14,528 nucleotides of DNA, from positions 1 through 14,528 of the forward strand of contig JAKFXU010000438.1 in NCBI GenBank assembly GCA_021731215.1. Direction: 5' to 3'. This DNA is from Rhodoferax sp. GTDB taxonomy: Bacteria; Pseudomonadota; Gammaproteobacteria; Burkholderiales; Burkholderiaceae_C. This document shows, in pieces, positions 1 to 9,003 of this stretch; the first letter of the stretch is position 1, and every line of letters starts with the position of its first letter. The notes beneath the pieces are model-generated. The model was not told where the DNA came from and did no database searches. It worked only from the letters and a program-made list of their open reading frames with translations. The position numbers and the translations under genes were made by a program.

Positions 1-83
1 CAGCGCCGCGCTGGTGGGTGAAGAGCGTTGCGGCCCCGGCCGTGCCGTCACCGCAACGCTCTTCACCCACCAGCGCGGCGCTG
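1..83. repeat. Perfect 33-bp inverted repeat at the window edge
   Basis: Bases 1-33 are the exact reverse complement of bases 51-83, with a 17-base spacer at 34-50. The right arm lies in frame inside the LolA-like gene and reads SAALVGEERC, as expected for that family. Beyond the spacer, the left arm makes the protein read TLFTHQRGA, which does not look like the family's usual continuation. A perfect 33-bp fold-back at base 1 is typical of a chimeric or fold-back contig end. A natural hairpin inside a coding gene is less likely but cannot be excluded. Confidence 0.9.
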
Positions 84-475
84 TAGTCATCGGCCCAGCT
101 CATGGTGGCGACGTCGCCGGTGGAGGCGTCGCCCAGCAGCTTTTGCATGGGCGTGATGCGCAAGGGGCGCTGGCTGCCCGGCAGCAGGAGCCAGAAATCG
201 TCGCCCAGCATCAGCACCTTCTGGCCTTTTTCCGCCGGGCTTTGCATCAGCACCAGCGACTGGCGCCTGGCTTGCGCAAACACGGTGTAGCGCCGTTCCT
301 TGTCGGGCGTGCCGTCGGCATTGAACACGCTGATCTGCGTGTCCACCTGCAGGTTGTCCGCACTCATGCGGAAACGGTCGGTGGCTTTGAGAATGGCGGC
401 CACATCCTGGGCCTGCACCGGCAGGCCGGCTGCAGTCAGTGTTGCCGCAAGGGTGAAGCGGGTGAGCAGTTTCAT
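2..475 (-). CDS. LolA-like outer-membrane lipoprotein-sorting protein (partial)
   Basis: Last visible gene of the operon, open to the window edge (158 codons seen). The N-terminus MKLLTRFTLAATLTAAG followed by LPVQA and then QD is a signal peptide, so the product is periplasmic. The mature part carries features of the LolA-like family (Pfam LolA_like, formerly grouped as outer-membrane lipoprotein-sorting proteins). These include FRMSADNLQVDTQI, then RRQSLVLMQSPAEKGQKVL, a LGDDFWLLLPGS strand, and MSWADDYSAALVGEE. The ATG at 475 overlaps the permease stop as ATGA, which supports the start and coupled translation. The likely role is carrying or extracting lipid or lipoprotein for the neighbouring ABC transporter. 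The last 11-16 codons are unreliable because they run into the 33-bp fold-back; the true protein should continue further. Family assignment is fairly sure, substrate unknown. Confidence 0.8.
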   Translation of the reverse strand, partial: MKLLTRFTLAATLTAAGLPVQAQDVAAILKATDRFRMSADNLQVDTQISVFNADGTPDKERRYTVFAQARRQSLVLMQSPAEKGQKVLMLGDDFWLLLPGSQRPLRITPMQKLLGDASTGDVATMSWADDYSAALVGEERCGDGTAGAATLFTHQRGA

Positions 476-1713
476 GTGTGTGCCAGTGCGTCAACGACCG
501 GCATGTGCACCGTCTTGCGGGCCACCCAGGCCGAGGCCAGCATGGTGAGCGCCACCATGGCCGCAACGGTCGCCAGATAAAGCGCCGGGTCGATCGTGAT
601 GTTGAGCGGGTAGCCCACCGAGCGCCCGGGCGGCGGCGGCATCTCGAGCGGCACCAGATACAGCAGCAGCGACACGGCCAGCGACAGCAGCGCGCCGGCC
701 AGAGCCCCCACACCGCCCAGCACCATGCCTTCGAGCGCCAGCGTGCGCATCAGTTGCGCCGGCAGTGTGCCCAACGCGCGCAGGGTGCCAATCTCGCGGG
801 TGCGCTCGATGATGGCCATGGCCATGGCGTTGGTCACCACAAACACCACGATCAGGCCGATGATCAGCCCCAGAGCGCCGAAGATGCGCTTGTACAGGTC
901 GCGCACCGAACGGTAGAAGAAGGCCTGGTCGATCCAGGTCTGCACCGTCAGCGCGGGGTTGGCCGCCGCCAGGCGCTGCTGCGCGCCGGTGGTGAACTCC
1001 ATGCGGCTCAGGAACACGCCCAGGCTGGACACGCGCTGCGTGCCCAGCAGCTTTTGCGCGGTGCCAATGTCGGTGTACACCAGCCGCCGGTCTACATCGG
1101 GCACACCGGTGGAGAACACACCTTTGACCCGCACGTCCATCGCATTGAGCGCGCCCTCGGCGGTACTGGCCAGCAGCGTCAGGCTGCTGCCCGGCCTGGC
1201 CTTGAGGCTGCGCGCCAGCGCGTCGCCCAGCATCACCTCCGGCTCGGCGGCGCCCGAGGCCAGCGCGGCTCCCGCCGTTACTGTCAGAAACGGGCCCTTC
1301 ACGGAGAACTCGGCGTCCGGGTCGATGCCGGTGGCCATCATCACGGTCGACTTGTCACCGTTGCTGATGAGCCCGCTGAACTCCACCCGCGGCAGCACGC
1401 TGCGCACCCCAGTGTCAGTCAACAGGCTGGCCCGCAGCGCAGTGGCGTTGTCCAGCCCGTGCTGCAGCGGCGTGTCTTCATCATGCGTGAACTGGTCGGG
1501 CTTGCCCAGAATCAGGTGCCCGGTGCTGCGTGCTGCCGCCTGCGCCAGCGATTCATAGGTGAACAAGGCAAAGCCCCCGGCCAGCAGAATAGCCGCCGTG
1601 CCAAGCGCCGCAATCGACACCGTGACCAGCGAACGCCGGCGGTTGCGCAGCGTGTTTTGCCATGCAAATTTGAGCCACCTGAAATCCATGCGATCCCACC
1701 TATTGATCTTCAT
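472..1713 (-). CDS. ABC transporter permease, FtsX/MacB (LolC/E-like) family
   Basis: 413 aa inner-membrane permease. The layout is the MacB/LolC type: a basic cytoplasmic start (LRNRRRS), TM1 at about 33-52, a large periplasmic domain at about 55-275, then three C-terminal TM segments at about 279-301, 327-353 and 377-397. The FtsX-domain hallmark AIIERTREIGTLRALG is at about 300-315. Such permeases do not pump solutes through a pore; with their ATPase they transmit mechanical force to extract lipids, lipoproteins or periplasmic substrates. The ATG at 1713 overlaps the ATPase stop as ATGA and has GGGAGG just upstream. A second ATG at 1689 (MDFRWLKFAWQN) also has a good AGGTGGG site and could be the true start. 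It is translationally coupled at both ends (ATGA at 1710-1713 and 472-475). Substrate cannot be told from sequence. Confidence 0.9.
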   Translation of the reverse strand: MKINRWDRMDFRWLKFAWQNTLRNRRRSLVTVSIAALGTAAILLAGGFALFTYESLAQAAARSTGHLILGKPDQFTHDEDTPLQHGLDNATALRASLLTDTGVRSVLPRVEFSGLISNGDKSTVMMATGIDPDAEFSVKGPFLTVTAGAALASGAAEPEVMLGDALARSLKARPGSSLTLLASTAEGALNAMDVRVKGVFSTGVPDVDRRLVYTDIGTAQKLLGTQRVSSLGVFLSRMEFTTGAQQRLAAANPALTVQTWIDQAFFYRSVRDLYKRIFGALGLIIGLIVVFVVTNAMAMAIIERTREIGTLRALGTLPAQLMRTLALEGMVLGGVGALAGALLSLAVSLLLYLVPLEMPPPPGRSVGYPLNITIDPALYLATVAAMVALTMLASAWVARKTVHMPVVDALAHT

Positions 1714-2393
1714 TGCAGCCTCCCATCGAGCAGCGCCAGGACACGGTCGCAGCGCTGCGTCAAGCGGCTGTCGTGGGTGGCAATCACAAAGGCCGCACCT
1801 TGGGCGTGTCCAAGTTCGCGCATCAACGCCAGCACCTGGTCCGCCGTGTGCGAATCCAGGCTGGCAGTGGGTTCGTCGGCAATCACCAGCCGGGGGCGCT
1901 TGACCAGCGCGCGCGCAATCGCCACGCGCTGGCGCTGCCCGCCCGAGAGGGCGTCGGGCCGGTGCCGCGCATGGTCCTGCAGCCCTACCGCCTCCAGTTG
2001 GGCCGCCACCCGTTCGCGCCGTTCGGCAGCAGGCACCCCGGCGATGAACAGTGGGTAGTCCACGTTTTCGGCCACCGTCATCACCGGCACCAGGTTGAAG
2101 CCCTGGAACACAAAACCCATCGCATCACGCCGCATCAATGTGCGCTGGTTTTCATCCAGGCCGCCGACCGAACGCCCTCCCAGGACGATGTCGCCCGAAT
2201 CGGGGGTGTCAATCAGTCCGCACAGGTTGAGGAGGGTGCTTTTGCCGCTGCCCGACGGCCCGGTCAGCGCCAGCAGTTCGCCGCGCTGCACACGCAGGTC
2301 GACGCCCTGCAGCGCACGCACCACATGCTGGCCCAGGCGATAGGTCTTGTGCACGCCGCGCAACTCGACCACCGTGTTTTCGGCGGCGCTCAT
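1710..2393 (-). CDS. ABC transporter ATP-binding protein, LolD/MacB type
   Basis: 227 aa, the usual length of a LolD-type ATPase. All motifs are present: Walker A GPSGSGKS (45-52), Q-loop Q97 in FVFQGFN, signature LSGGQ (149-153), Walker B LVIADEP (169-175) and H-loop H207 (ATHD). The LNLCGLID stretch and the FNL..VMTVAENV context are typical of the MacB/LolD subgroup. It hydrolyses ATP on the cytoplasmic side to drive the adjacent FtsX-type permease. Its ATG at 2393 overlaps the upstream stop as ATGA, and its own TGA overlaps the permease start. I do not give lolD because no LolC/E pair is visible and the permease is single. Confidence 0.95.
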   Translation of the reverse strand: MSAAENTVVELRGVHKTYRLGQHVVRALQGVDLRVQRGELLALTGPSGSGKSTLLNLCGLIDTPDSGDIVLGGRSVGGLDENQRTLMRRDAMGFVFQGFNLVPVMTVAENVDYPLFIAGVPAAERRERVAAQLEAVGLQDHARHRPDALSGGQRQRVAIARALVKRPRLVIADEPTASLDSHTADQVLALMRELGHAQGAAFVIATHDSRLTQRCDRVLALLDGRLQ

Positions 2394-3046
2394 GATGCCA
2401 ATACTCTGAGCCTGGCGCGTGCTGCATCCGCTTGCGGCGCATGGCGCTCAATCACCTGTTTGAGGTATCTACGGGCATCGTCGGTACGCTTTTCATCCTC
2501 GGCCAGTCTGGCGGCGCGCAGCCAGACCGCGCCCTGAAAACCCAGGGGTGACTGCGCCAGCAAGGGGCTGGAAAGTACCTCGCCCAGCAGCTTGGCACCG
2601 CGCGCGCTGCGGCTCATGAAACCGGGCACCGCCAGAAAAGTATTGGCCGCGGTAAAACGCACTTCCAGCACACCGGCCGTGTTGTTTTGCACCACCGCGT
2701 TGTGTTCGGGTGTCAGAAGGTTCAGCGCCTGGTCCAACCGGGCCATGCCGTCTTCGGCATATCCAATTTTCTTCCAGGGCAGGATGGTAGTGGTGGCCCG
2801 CATGGCCGTGGCCGCGCCGGCATAGGCCATGAGCACCGGGTTGGCGGGTTCGGTGCGCAGCAGCGCTTCAAACGCCTGCGCCGCCCGTTCGATAGCGGCA
2901 GCGTCGCCGGCCTGCGCCTTCAAAAACTGCGCCAAGGCGCCCTGGAACTGTGCTTCGGGCGCGGCCTGGGCCGCAGTAGCGAGCAGCACGGCGGCGGCTA
3001 CGGCCAGAAGGCGGCGCCACAGCGAGGAAGGTAGTTGAAGCAGCAT
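2390..3046 (-). CDS. Secreted helical-repeat (TPR-like) protein, first gene of the ABC operon
   Basis: 218 aa. A signal peptide of about 28 residues ends at AAQA before APEAQF. The rest is Ala-rich and alpha-helical. The helix pairs AIERAAQAFEALLRTEPANPVLMAYAG (a TPR-like hairpin, about 52-78) and WLRAARLAEDEKRTDDARRYLKQVIERHAP near the C-terminus suggest tetratricopeptide-type packing, though no full TPR consensus array is evident. It opens the operon, 246 bp from the divergent NTPase gene, and its TGA overlaps the ATPase ATG (ATGA). A periplasmic accessory role for the ABC system is inferred from position only. I recognise no specific named family. Confidence 0.75.
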   Translation of the reverse strand: MLLQLPSSLWRRLLAVAAAVLLATAAQAAPEAQFQGALAQFLKAQAGDAAAIERAAQAFEALLRTEPANPVLMAYAGAATAMRATTTILPWKKIGYAEDGMARLDQALNLLTPEHNAVVQNNTAGVLEVRFTAANTFLAVPGFMSRSARGAKLLGEVLSSPLLAQSPLGFQGAVWLRAARLAEDEKRTDDARRYLKQVIERHAPQADAARARLRVLAS

Positions 3047-3292
3047 GGAGAATCCGCCAGAGGAGTTAATCGATGTGAACGGCTTGAAGCGTATTCAGAG
3101 CGCGGCCCCCATGCACCCAACTTGCGACGAAAACGCCCCCCGCTGGCGCGAAGCGCCGGCAAAGCGGCGTCAACCGGTGGCCGATCCTGCAGCACCGGGG
3201 CTTGATCTGTTTGAATGGACGAACGCAGCAAGGTGCAAACAACTCATTCAGGTTCAAGTATCCTCCGCTGCACACTCACCAAAAGGCCCGCC

Positions 3293-3880
3293 ATGACCCT
3301 GCACTACACCACCGTCAACAACCGGCTGCCGGAGAACAAAATGCGGATGTACCCGACCAAGGTCATCAACATCATTGGCGGGCCGGGCTGCAACAAATCC
3401 CTGTTTTCATCGGCGATTATTTTGCAATTGATCCTGCGCAACAAGACAGTGGAAAACATCCCCGACTTTGCCAAGTCTCTGGTCTGGCAGCAGGATTTTG
3501 AAGGCTTGAAGAACCAGTACCAGATCGCGCAGCGCCAGTTCGACACGCTCGAACTGCTCGATGGGCAGGTCCAGTTTTTGGTGACCGAGTGCTCGCTACC
3601 GCAAATTCTTTACTACAACGAGCATTACGAAGACAACATCTGCGACGTGGTCAAGACCCGCGCGCAGATTTTGAAGTGGTACAAGCAGCACACCAACATC
3701 AACGTGATCGTCGAGCGGGGCGACAAAAAATACGTGCACTCCGGCCGCCTGCAAGACGAGGATGAAGCCCGCAAGATTGACCGCGCGCTGCGCGCCGGCC
3801 TGACGCGCGAGGGCCTGCCCTACACCGTGCTGCCGCCCGACATCGAGGCCATCAACGCGTTCGCGTTTTCACTGATTTAG
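3293..3880 (+). CDS. Small P-loop NTPase, resembles AAA_28/NadR-type and phage-encoded nucleotide kinases
   Basis: 195 aa from this start. Strand-P-loop VINIIGGPGCNKS (24-36) is followed by a helix; FLVTECSLPQILYYN (about 95-109) occupies the place of Walker B (usually DsPL); a charged lid-like stretch ERGDKKYVHSGRLQDEDEA lies at about 141-159. This order matches AAA_28/NadR-kinase-like proteins, many of them phage-encoded, in which the middle motif reads TDSPLLL. Two key positions differ: Asn34 replaces the last Gly of GxxxxGK, and Glu replaces the Walker-B-region Asp. Activity is therefore uncertain. Two starts are plausible: 3293 (AAAAGG upstream) and 3341 (GGAG, six bases before ATG, giving MRMYPTKVINI). 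The longer frame back to 3215 has no clear support. No operon partner; convergent with the next gene. Confidence 0.7.
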   Translation: MTLHYTTVNNRLPENKMRMYPTKVINIIGGPGCNKSLFSSAIILQLILRNKTVENIPDFAKSLVWQQDFEGLKNQYQIAQRQFDTLELLDGQVQFLVTECSLPQILYYNEHYEDNICDVVKTRAQILKWYKQHTNINVIVERGDKKYVHSGRLQDEDEARKIDRALRAGLTREGLPYTVLPPDIEAINAFAFSLI

Positions 3881-3890
3881 CTCAATCGGT

Positions 3891-4310
3891 TCAGTGCCGG
3901 CCGTGGCCTTTGCCGCGATGGCCGGAGCCTTCGTCGTCAAAGTCGCGCGACTGATAGCGACCTTTGCCGTTGCGGTGTCCGTGATGTTTCCACTCGGCCC
4001 GAACGTAGCGGGGCGGTGGCATATAGAACGGTGCCGGCTGCACATAGATCACCGGACGCGGCGCCACGTAGACCACAGGCGGCTGCCAGTAAACCGGATA
4101 CGTCTCTCGATAGACCGGATAGGGCCGGCTGTACACCGGCTGATGCACTATTACCGGCGGCGCATTGGCCACCCCGACTTGCACACCGGGCGAAGACAGG
4201 CCAATCGACCAGTACACGTCGCCCGCCTGCGCGGCCGCCGTCATGCCCAGGGCGGCCAAGGCCAACGCGCCGGCAGCGACCCGGGCAAATGCCGAACGAT
4301 GGATTTTCAT
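3891..4310 (-). CDS. Secreted Pro/Tyr-rich protein with His/Gly-rich tail, unknown function
   Basis: 139 aa. A clear signal peptide (MKIHRSAFARVAAGALALAA..., ending AAAQA before GDVYWSIG). The middle is low in complexity with repeated PVY/PV[IV]Y units (PVYSRPYPVYRETYPVYWQPPVVYVAP, about 58-84), then PPPRYVRAEW, and a basic, His/Gly/Arg-rich tail (HHGHRNGKGR ... HRGKGHGRH). Start is supported by AGGAGA upstream of ATG 4310. Proteins of this composition are common and uncharacterised in Burkholderiales; envelope location is inferred from the signal peptide. The His-rich tail could bind metal, but nothing in the sequence proves it. Its stop lies 10 bp from the stop of the convergent NTPase gene. 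Confidence 0.75.
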   Translation of the reverse strand: MKIHRSAFARVAAGALALAALGMTAAAQAGDVYWSIGLSSPGVQVGVANAPPVIVHQPVYSRPYPVYRETYPVYWQPPVVYVAPRPVIYVQPAPFYMPPPRYVRAEWKHHGHRNGKGRYQSRDFDDEGSGHRGKGHGRH

Positions 4311-4456
4311 AAGAGTTCTCCTGCATGAAAAGGCGAAAGGCCCATGGAGTGAGCCTGCACCCTGTCATTAAACGCGGCCAGCCGGCGGCGGGCTAGCCCG
4401 TTTATGTGACAAGCATTGCCGGAGGTAACAAGCCTGGCCGACCCGGCCTCAGGCCC

Positions 4457-5581
4457 TCAGTCGCGCAGTCCGGCCGGCACCCAGGCGCTCAGGCGCTGGT
4501 TGATCTGCTCTTCATGGCGCTGCCACCAGACGCCCAAAGCCACCACCCCCAGACCGAGCAGCGTCAGCGCAAACGGGAACAGCAAACTGTCCTTGAACAC
4601 CCGGTGCGACAGATAGCCCAGATACCCAGCCACCCCCAAAGCCCCCAGCACCGTGAACACGCGCCGCGCCATGGCCGCGCCGACCAACACCAAAAACACA
4701 TTGACCAGTGCATAGAGGAACTTGGCCAGCTCCGAGCTGGAATCGCGCAGGCTCAAGCCACTCCAGAACATGATGGCGCCAAACAGATAGAGCCAGAACG
4801 CGTAGTCCTGCCGCCAGCTCGGCTCGTGCGCGCGGCGGCAGCGCAGATCCACCCACACGGCCATAGCACAGGTGGCCAGGCCAAACAGCATCGACACATC
4901 GCGCATGAACTTCCAGTCGAAGCCCTGGTTTTGCATCAGCGCGTTGGCCACGTCCATGCTCATGTACCAGAGGGTCACGGCCACCGGCATCACCATGAAC
5001 GGCAGCCGGTAGCGCCACAGCATCACCACACCGGCGGCCAGCGTGGCAAATTCCAGCGTGAGCCAGCGCCAGTTGATCTGCGTGTGGTAGGCCGAATAGC
5101 GCTCGGGACCGCCCGGCGGCCACAGGCCCAGGCCCTGCTGCGCGCACCACACGATCAGCGGCACCAGCACCACCGCCAGCGTGGCCAGAATGCCGGCCGG
5201 AATCGGCAATTGATGGGCCTTCAGATGGTCGGCTACCTTGAGGCAGGCCACCAGATAGCCCAAGCTGATCGCCAGCAGGCCCCAGGCGCCAAAGGACTGC
5301 CAGCCCAGCGTCATGAACAGCGTCATGGCGCCAATCGCCACCATGCCGCCGAAGTAATACAGGGTGTTGATGAAGCTGAAGCTGGGGCCGCGCACCGATG
5401 GCAAGCCCGGCCTTGCCGGCCGGCCCGGCGCACTGGCCGGTGCTGTCGCGGCCGTCCAGCGCGACCACAGTTGTTGCGCCTGCGCGATGGTCACAATGCC
5501 GTCCTGCACCGCAGCCTGCAGATCGGCGCGCTGCACCGGCACGGTTGCGGGGGAAGTATCGGAGAAATCGTTGGGGTTCAT
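4457..5581 (-). CDS. Polytopic inner-membrane protein, DUF2157-like
   Basis: 374 aa. A soluble N-terminal segment (about 1-65) carries a short helix (DLQAAVQDGIVTIAQAQQLW) like that preceding the membrane part of DUF2157 proteins, where a few residues direct the domain boundary. From about residue 70 come some ten hydrophobic segments with short loops, ending in a charged tail. Start chosen at 5581 (MNPNDFSD) because AGGA lies seven bases upstream; the frame is open back to 5632 but the extension has no better site. It is divergent from glnS with only 71 bp between. Function of the family is unknown; I infer none. Confidence 0.75.
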   Translation of the reverse strand: MNPNDFSDTSPATVPVQRADLQAAVQDGIVTIAQAQQLWSRWTAATAPASAPGRPARPGLPSVRGPSFSFINTLYYFGGMVAIGAMTLFMTLGWQSFGAWGLLAISLGYLVACLKVADHLKAHQLPIPAGILATLAVVLVPLIVWCAQQGLGLWPPGGPERYSAYHTQINWRWLTLEFATLAAGVVMLWRYRLPFMVMPVAVTLWYMSMDVANALMQNQGFDWKFMRDVSMLFGLATCAMAVWVDLRCRRAHEPSWRQDYAFWLYLFGAIMFWSGLSLRDSSSELAKFLYALVNVFLVLVGAAMARRVFTVLGALGVAGYLGYLSHRVFKDSLLFPFALTLLGLGVVALGVWWQRHEEQINQRLSAWVPAGLRD

Positions 5582-5639
5582 ATTGCGTTCCTGAATGGCC
5601 GCCAGGGGTGAAGATGGTACTTCAGCGCGCATCGACGTC

Positions 5640-5645
5640 TAAAAT
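5640..5645 (+). promoter_or_regulatory. Putative -10 element (TAAAAT) of glnS
   Basis: TAAAAT ends seven bases before the glnS ATG, and no Shine-Dalgarno sequence is visible between them. If this is the -10 box, transcription would start at or next to the ATG, giving a leaderless or nearly leaderless mRNA. No good -35 hexamer is visible at 16-18 bp, so this rests on the -10 alone. Confidence 0.35.
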
Positions 5646-5652
5646 CAAACGC

Positions 5653-7497
<1,845 letters not shown>

Positions 7498-7524
7498 CTT
7501 CGATGCACAATGACTCCAACACTG

Positions 7525-7542
7525 GAATTTAATTAACAATTC
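7525..7542. promoter_or_regulatory. AT-rich dyad upstream of the MNT gene
   Basis: GAATT, eight bases, AATTC, with TTAATTAA in the spacer, located in the 55-bp gap between glnS and the MNT start. It could be an operator for the TA pair or simply an AT-rich start region. No Shine-Dalgarno site precedes the ATG at 7553. Confidence 0.3.
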
Positions 7543-7552
7543 ATCCTGCCCA

Positions 7553-7963
7553 ATGACTGCCGTACGCCTCTCCGCCAACACGCTCAAAGCCACACGCGCT
7601 TTTGTCGAACGCGTGGCCGCAGCCTACCCCACGCAGCAAGTCATTCTGTTTGGCAGCCGAGCACGCGGCACCGCGCATGACGAGAGCGACGCAGACGTCG
7701 CCATCATTCTCAAAGGCGAGCCCAGTCATTTCATCAAAACCAAAATGGCGATGAACGACATCGCTTACGACATCTTGCTGGACACCGGCATCCGCATCCA
7801 GCCGCTGCCCGTGTGGGAAGGCGAATGGGCACATCCCGAGCGCTATTCAAACCCCCACTTGCTGCACAACATCGCGATTTGGGCATCGCCCTGTGAACGC
7901 GCAGGAGTTGATGGAAAAAGCCCATCGTGCAGTCGCGAGTGCCCACAAACTCTTGCAGGATAG
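7553..7963 (+). CDS. MNT-type nucleotidyltransferase antitoxin (MntA-like), frameshifted at the 3' end
   Basis: MNT-domain protein of the MNT/HEPN toxin-antitoxin class, where the MNT partner AMPylates and silences the HEPN RNase. The active-site motif is ILFGSRARG (G34-S35) followed by DESDADV (D46 and D48). The open frame gives 136 aa, but the natural end is almost certainly a TGA at 7894-7896. In the minus-one frame the sequence reads RDLGIAL-stop, typical of these proteins (usually IRRDGIAL), and that TGA overlaps the GTG of the HEPN gene as GTGA. One lost base near 7873 (AACATCGCG where AACATCCGCG would keep frame) explains this. Restored length would be about 114 aa. The third acidic residue of the family is not obvious. 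The core is intact but the C-terminus is altered, so function is doubtful. Confidence 0.8.
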   Translation: MTAVRLSANTLKATRAFVERVAAAYPTQQVILFGSRARGTAHDESDADVAIILKGEPSHFIKTKMAMNDIAYDILLDTGIRIQPLPVWEGEWAHPERYSNPHLLHNIAIWASPCERAGVDGKSPSCSRECPQTLAG

Positions 7964-8073
7964 CCGACTAAAAAGGCGACTCCATCAGTGCGGAAGAAGC
8001 GCAGTGGGCCGTACAACAGGCGCAGGCGTTTGTGGACGAAGTGGAAAAGCGGTTTATGGCGGCTGGATCTTGA
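7893..8073 (+). pseudogene. HEPN toxin relic with internal deletion
   Basis: Starts at GTG 7893, overlapping the restored MNT stop by GTGA. It opens with NAQELMEKAHRAVASAHKLL, a normal HEPN (PF05168-type) first helix. From about 7973 another frame gives GDSISAEEAQWAVQQAQAFV, then DEVEKRFMAAGS-stop at 8071-8073, which is a normal HEPN C-terminal helix. The middle, roughly 75-80 residues including where the catalytic HEPN helices would sit, is missing, and the junction at about 7962-7975 is out of frame. The continuous open frame through 8300 fuses the N-terminus to the glnS tail and is not a real protein. The toxin is therefore dead. Confidence 0.8.
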
Positions 8074-8120
8074 CTGCACGGAGCTCAGACTCAACGCCCA
8101 TGACCCGGATCGGAACCACC

Positions 8121-8320
8121 CGGCGCGCGGCGAGGATTTCATCAAAGGGTTGCCTCAAAGTGGTGACCGCGTTTGTGGAGCCGTCACTGGCCAGCGTCAA
8201 GGCGGATCAAAAGTTTCAGTTTGAACGGCATGGCTACTTTGTAGCGGATCGGGTGGATCACGCGCAGGGGAAACCGGTGTTTAATCTGGCGGTGGGTTGA
8301 AGGATAGTTGGGGCAAGTAA
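8121..8320 (+). pseudogene. glnS 3'-end relic, copy 2
   Basis: A second glnS tail, without the rest of the gene. It covers EDFI...LKVVTAFVEPSLAS through GKPVFNLAVG and, after a one-base deletion near 8292, LKDSWGK with its own TAA at 8318-8320. An 11-base deletion lies around 8149 relative to copy 1. Bases 8157-8264 are nearly identical to 7333-7440, yet the last codons differ synonymously (AGT-TGG-GGC-AAG-TAA against TCG-TGG-GGA-AAG-TAG). This argues for a tail from a related but different glnS rather than a fresh local duplication. It separates the MNT/HEPN and HigBA modules. Confidence 0.88.
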
Positions 8321-8369
8321 CTCAATGCCAAGTATTCCCGTCTTGTAAACTTATCAAAACAGATATAAA

Positions 8370-8696
8370 ATGAAGCGCATCGAGTGGCTGGGAACTTCGT
8401 TAAACGCGGTGCGTGATTTTCCGCAGGATGCACGTCTGATGATTGGTCAGGAGCTTCAACTGGTACAAGCCGGCTTCATGCCCACAGACTTCAAGCCCAT
8501 GCCTACGGTAGGTGTTGGTGCTTATGAGATCAGGGTGCGCTCTGGCAATCAGTACCGCGTGATTTATGTTGCCAAATTTTCAGACTATGTTTACGTGCTT
8601 CATGCCTTCATTAAAAAGACACCGAAAACTGCGAAACCTGATTTGGACACAGCCAAAAGCCAATATGCAACCCTGTTGAAAAGGAAGAAATCATGA
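8370..8696 (+). CDS. HigB/RelE-superfamily toxin (phage Gp49-like family)
   Basis: 108 aa, usual length. The features are those of the Gp49-like HigB group (PF05973): MKRIEWLGTSLNAVRDFP at the start, then FKPMPTVGVGAYEIRVR (about 41-57), QYRVIYVAKFSDYVYVLHAF (about 61-80), IKKTPKTAKPDLDTAKSQY and a basic tail. Relatives are ribosome-dependent mRNA endonucleases. The gene overlaps the antitoxin start by ATGA, in the toxin-first order usual for higBA. It begins 49 bp after the stop codon of glnS copy 2. No Shine-Dalgarno is visible before the ATG. The frame and conserved positions are intact, in contrast to the neighbouring MNT/HEPN pair, so this module may be active. Confidence 0.9.
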   Translation: MKRIEWLGTSLNAVRDFPQDARLMIGQELQLVQAGFMPTDFKPMPTVGVGAYEIRVRSGNQYRVIYVAKFSDYVYVLHAFIKKTPKTAKPDLDTAKSQYATLLKRKKS

Positions 8697-8989
8697 CCGA
8701 AAAGCTGCACAGCGTGGTTGGCAGCAACAACGTCTTTCGCGACTTGGGCTTCCCGGAAGCCGAAGCACAAAACCTGTTGCTGCGTGGTGATCTGGTCATC
8801 CACATCCGCAAAGTGATCGACAAACTCGGCATCACACAAACCGAAGCGGCCAAGCGCGCAGGCATCACACAGCCGCGCATGAACGATCTAATCAAAAACC
8901 GCACGCACAAATTCACGCTGGATGCGCTGGTAAACGTTGCCGCGCAACTGGGCTACACCGTGAAGCTGACTTTAAAGAAAGTAGCCTGA
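8693..8989 (+). CDS. HigA-type XRE-family HTH antitoxin
   Basis: 98 aa. The helix-turn-helix spans about 35-75 (LVIHIRKVIDKLGITQ, TEAAKRAGITQPRMNDLIKN), followed by TLDALVNVAAQLGYTVKLTL. This is the layout of the HTH_37/XRE antitoxins that pair with Gp49-like toxins. It should neutralise the upstream toxin and, as is usual for HigA, repress its own operon. AAGGAAG lies about five bases before ATG 8693. The stop at 8989 is within some 15 bp of the third glnS tail, so the module is packed tightly between the two tails. An open frame starting at the overlapping TGATG is just glnS tail sequence. Confidence 0.9.
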   Translation: MTEKLHSVVGSNNVFRDLGFPEAEAQNLLLRGDLVIHIRKVIDKLGITQTEAAKRAGITQPRMNDLIKNRTHKFTLDALVNVAAQLGYTVKLTLKKVA

Positions 8990-9003
8990 TGCATTGCCTC
9001 GCT

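Noticed and set aside
478..2058. Long plus-strand frame antisense to the permease and ATPase genes
   Set aside because: Low-complexity His/Gln/Arg-rich shadow of two clear ABC genes; typical of GC-rich DNA.
4389..4400. 12-bp palindrome CGGGCTAGCCCG followed by TTTATG as a terminator
   Set aside because: It cannot form a proper loop and the T-run is too short; direction also does not suit the flanking genes.
7893..8300. 135-codon open frame starting at the HEPN GTG and ending in glnS-like residues
   Set aside because: Accidental fusion of a broken HEPN start with glnS copy 2; the true HEPN C-terminus lies in another frame.
8364..8369. TATAAA just before the toxin ATG as a -10 box
   Set aside because: It abuts the start codon, so the transcript would start inside the gene; TTGTAA is only 15 bp upstream.
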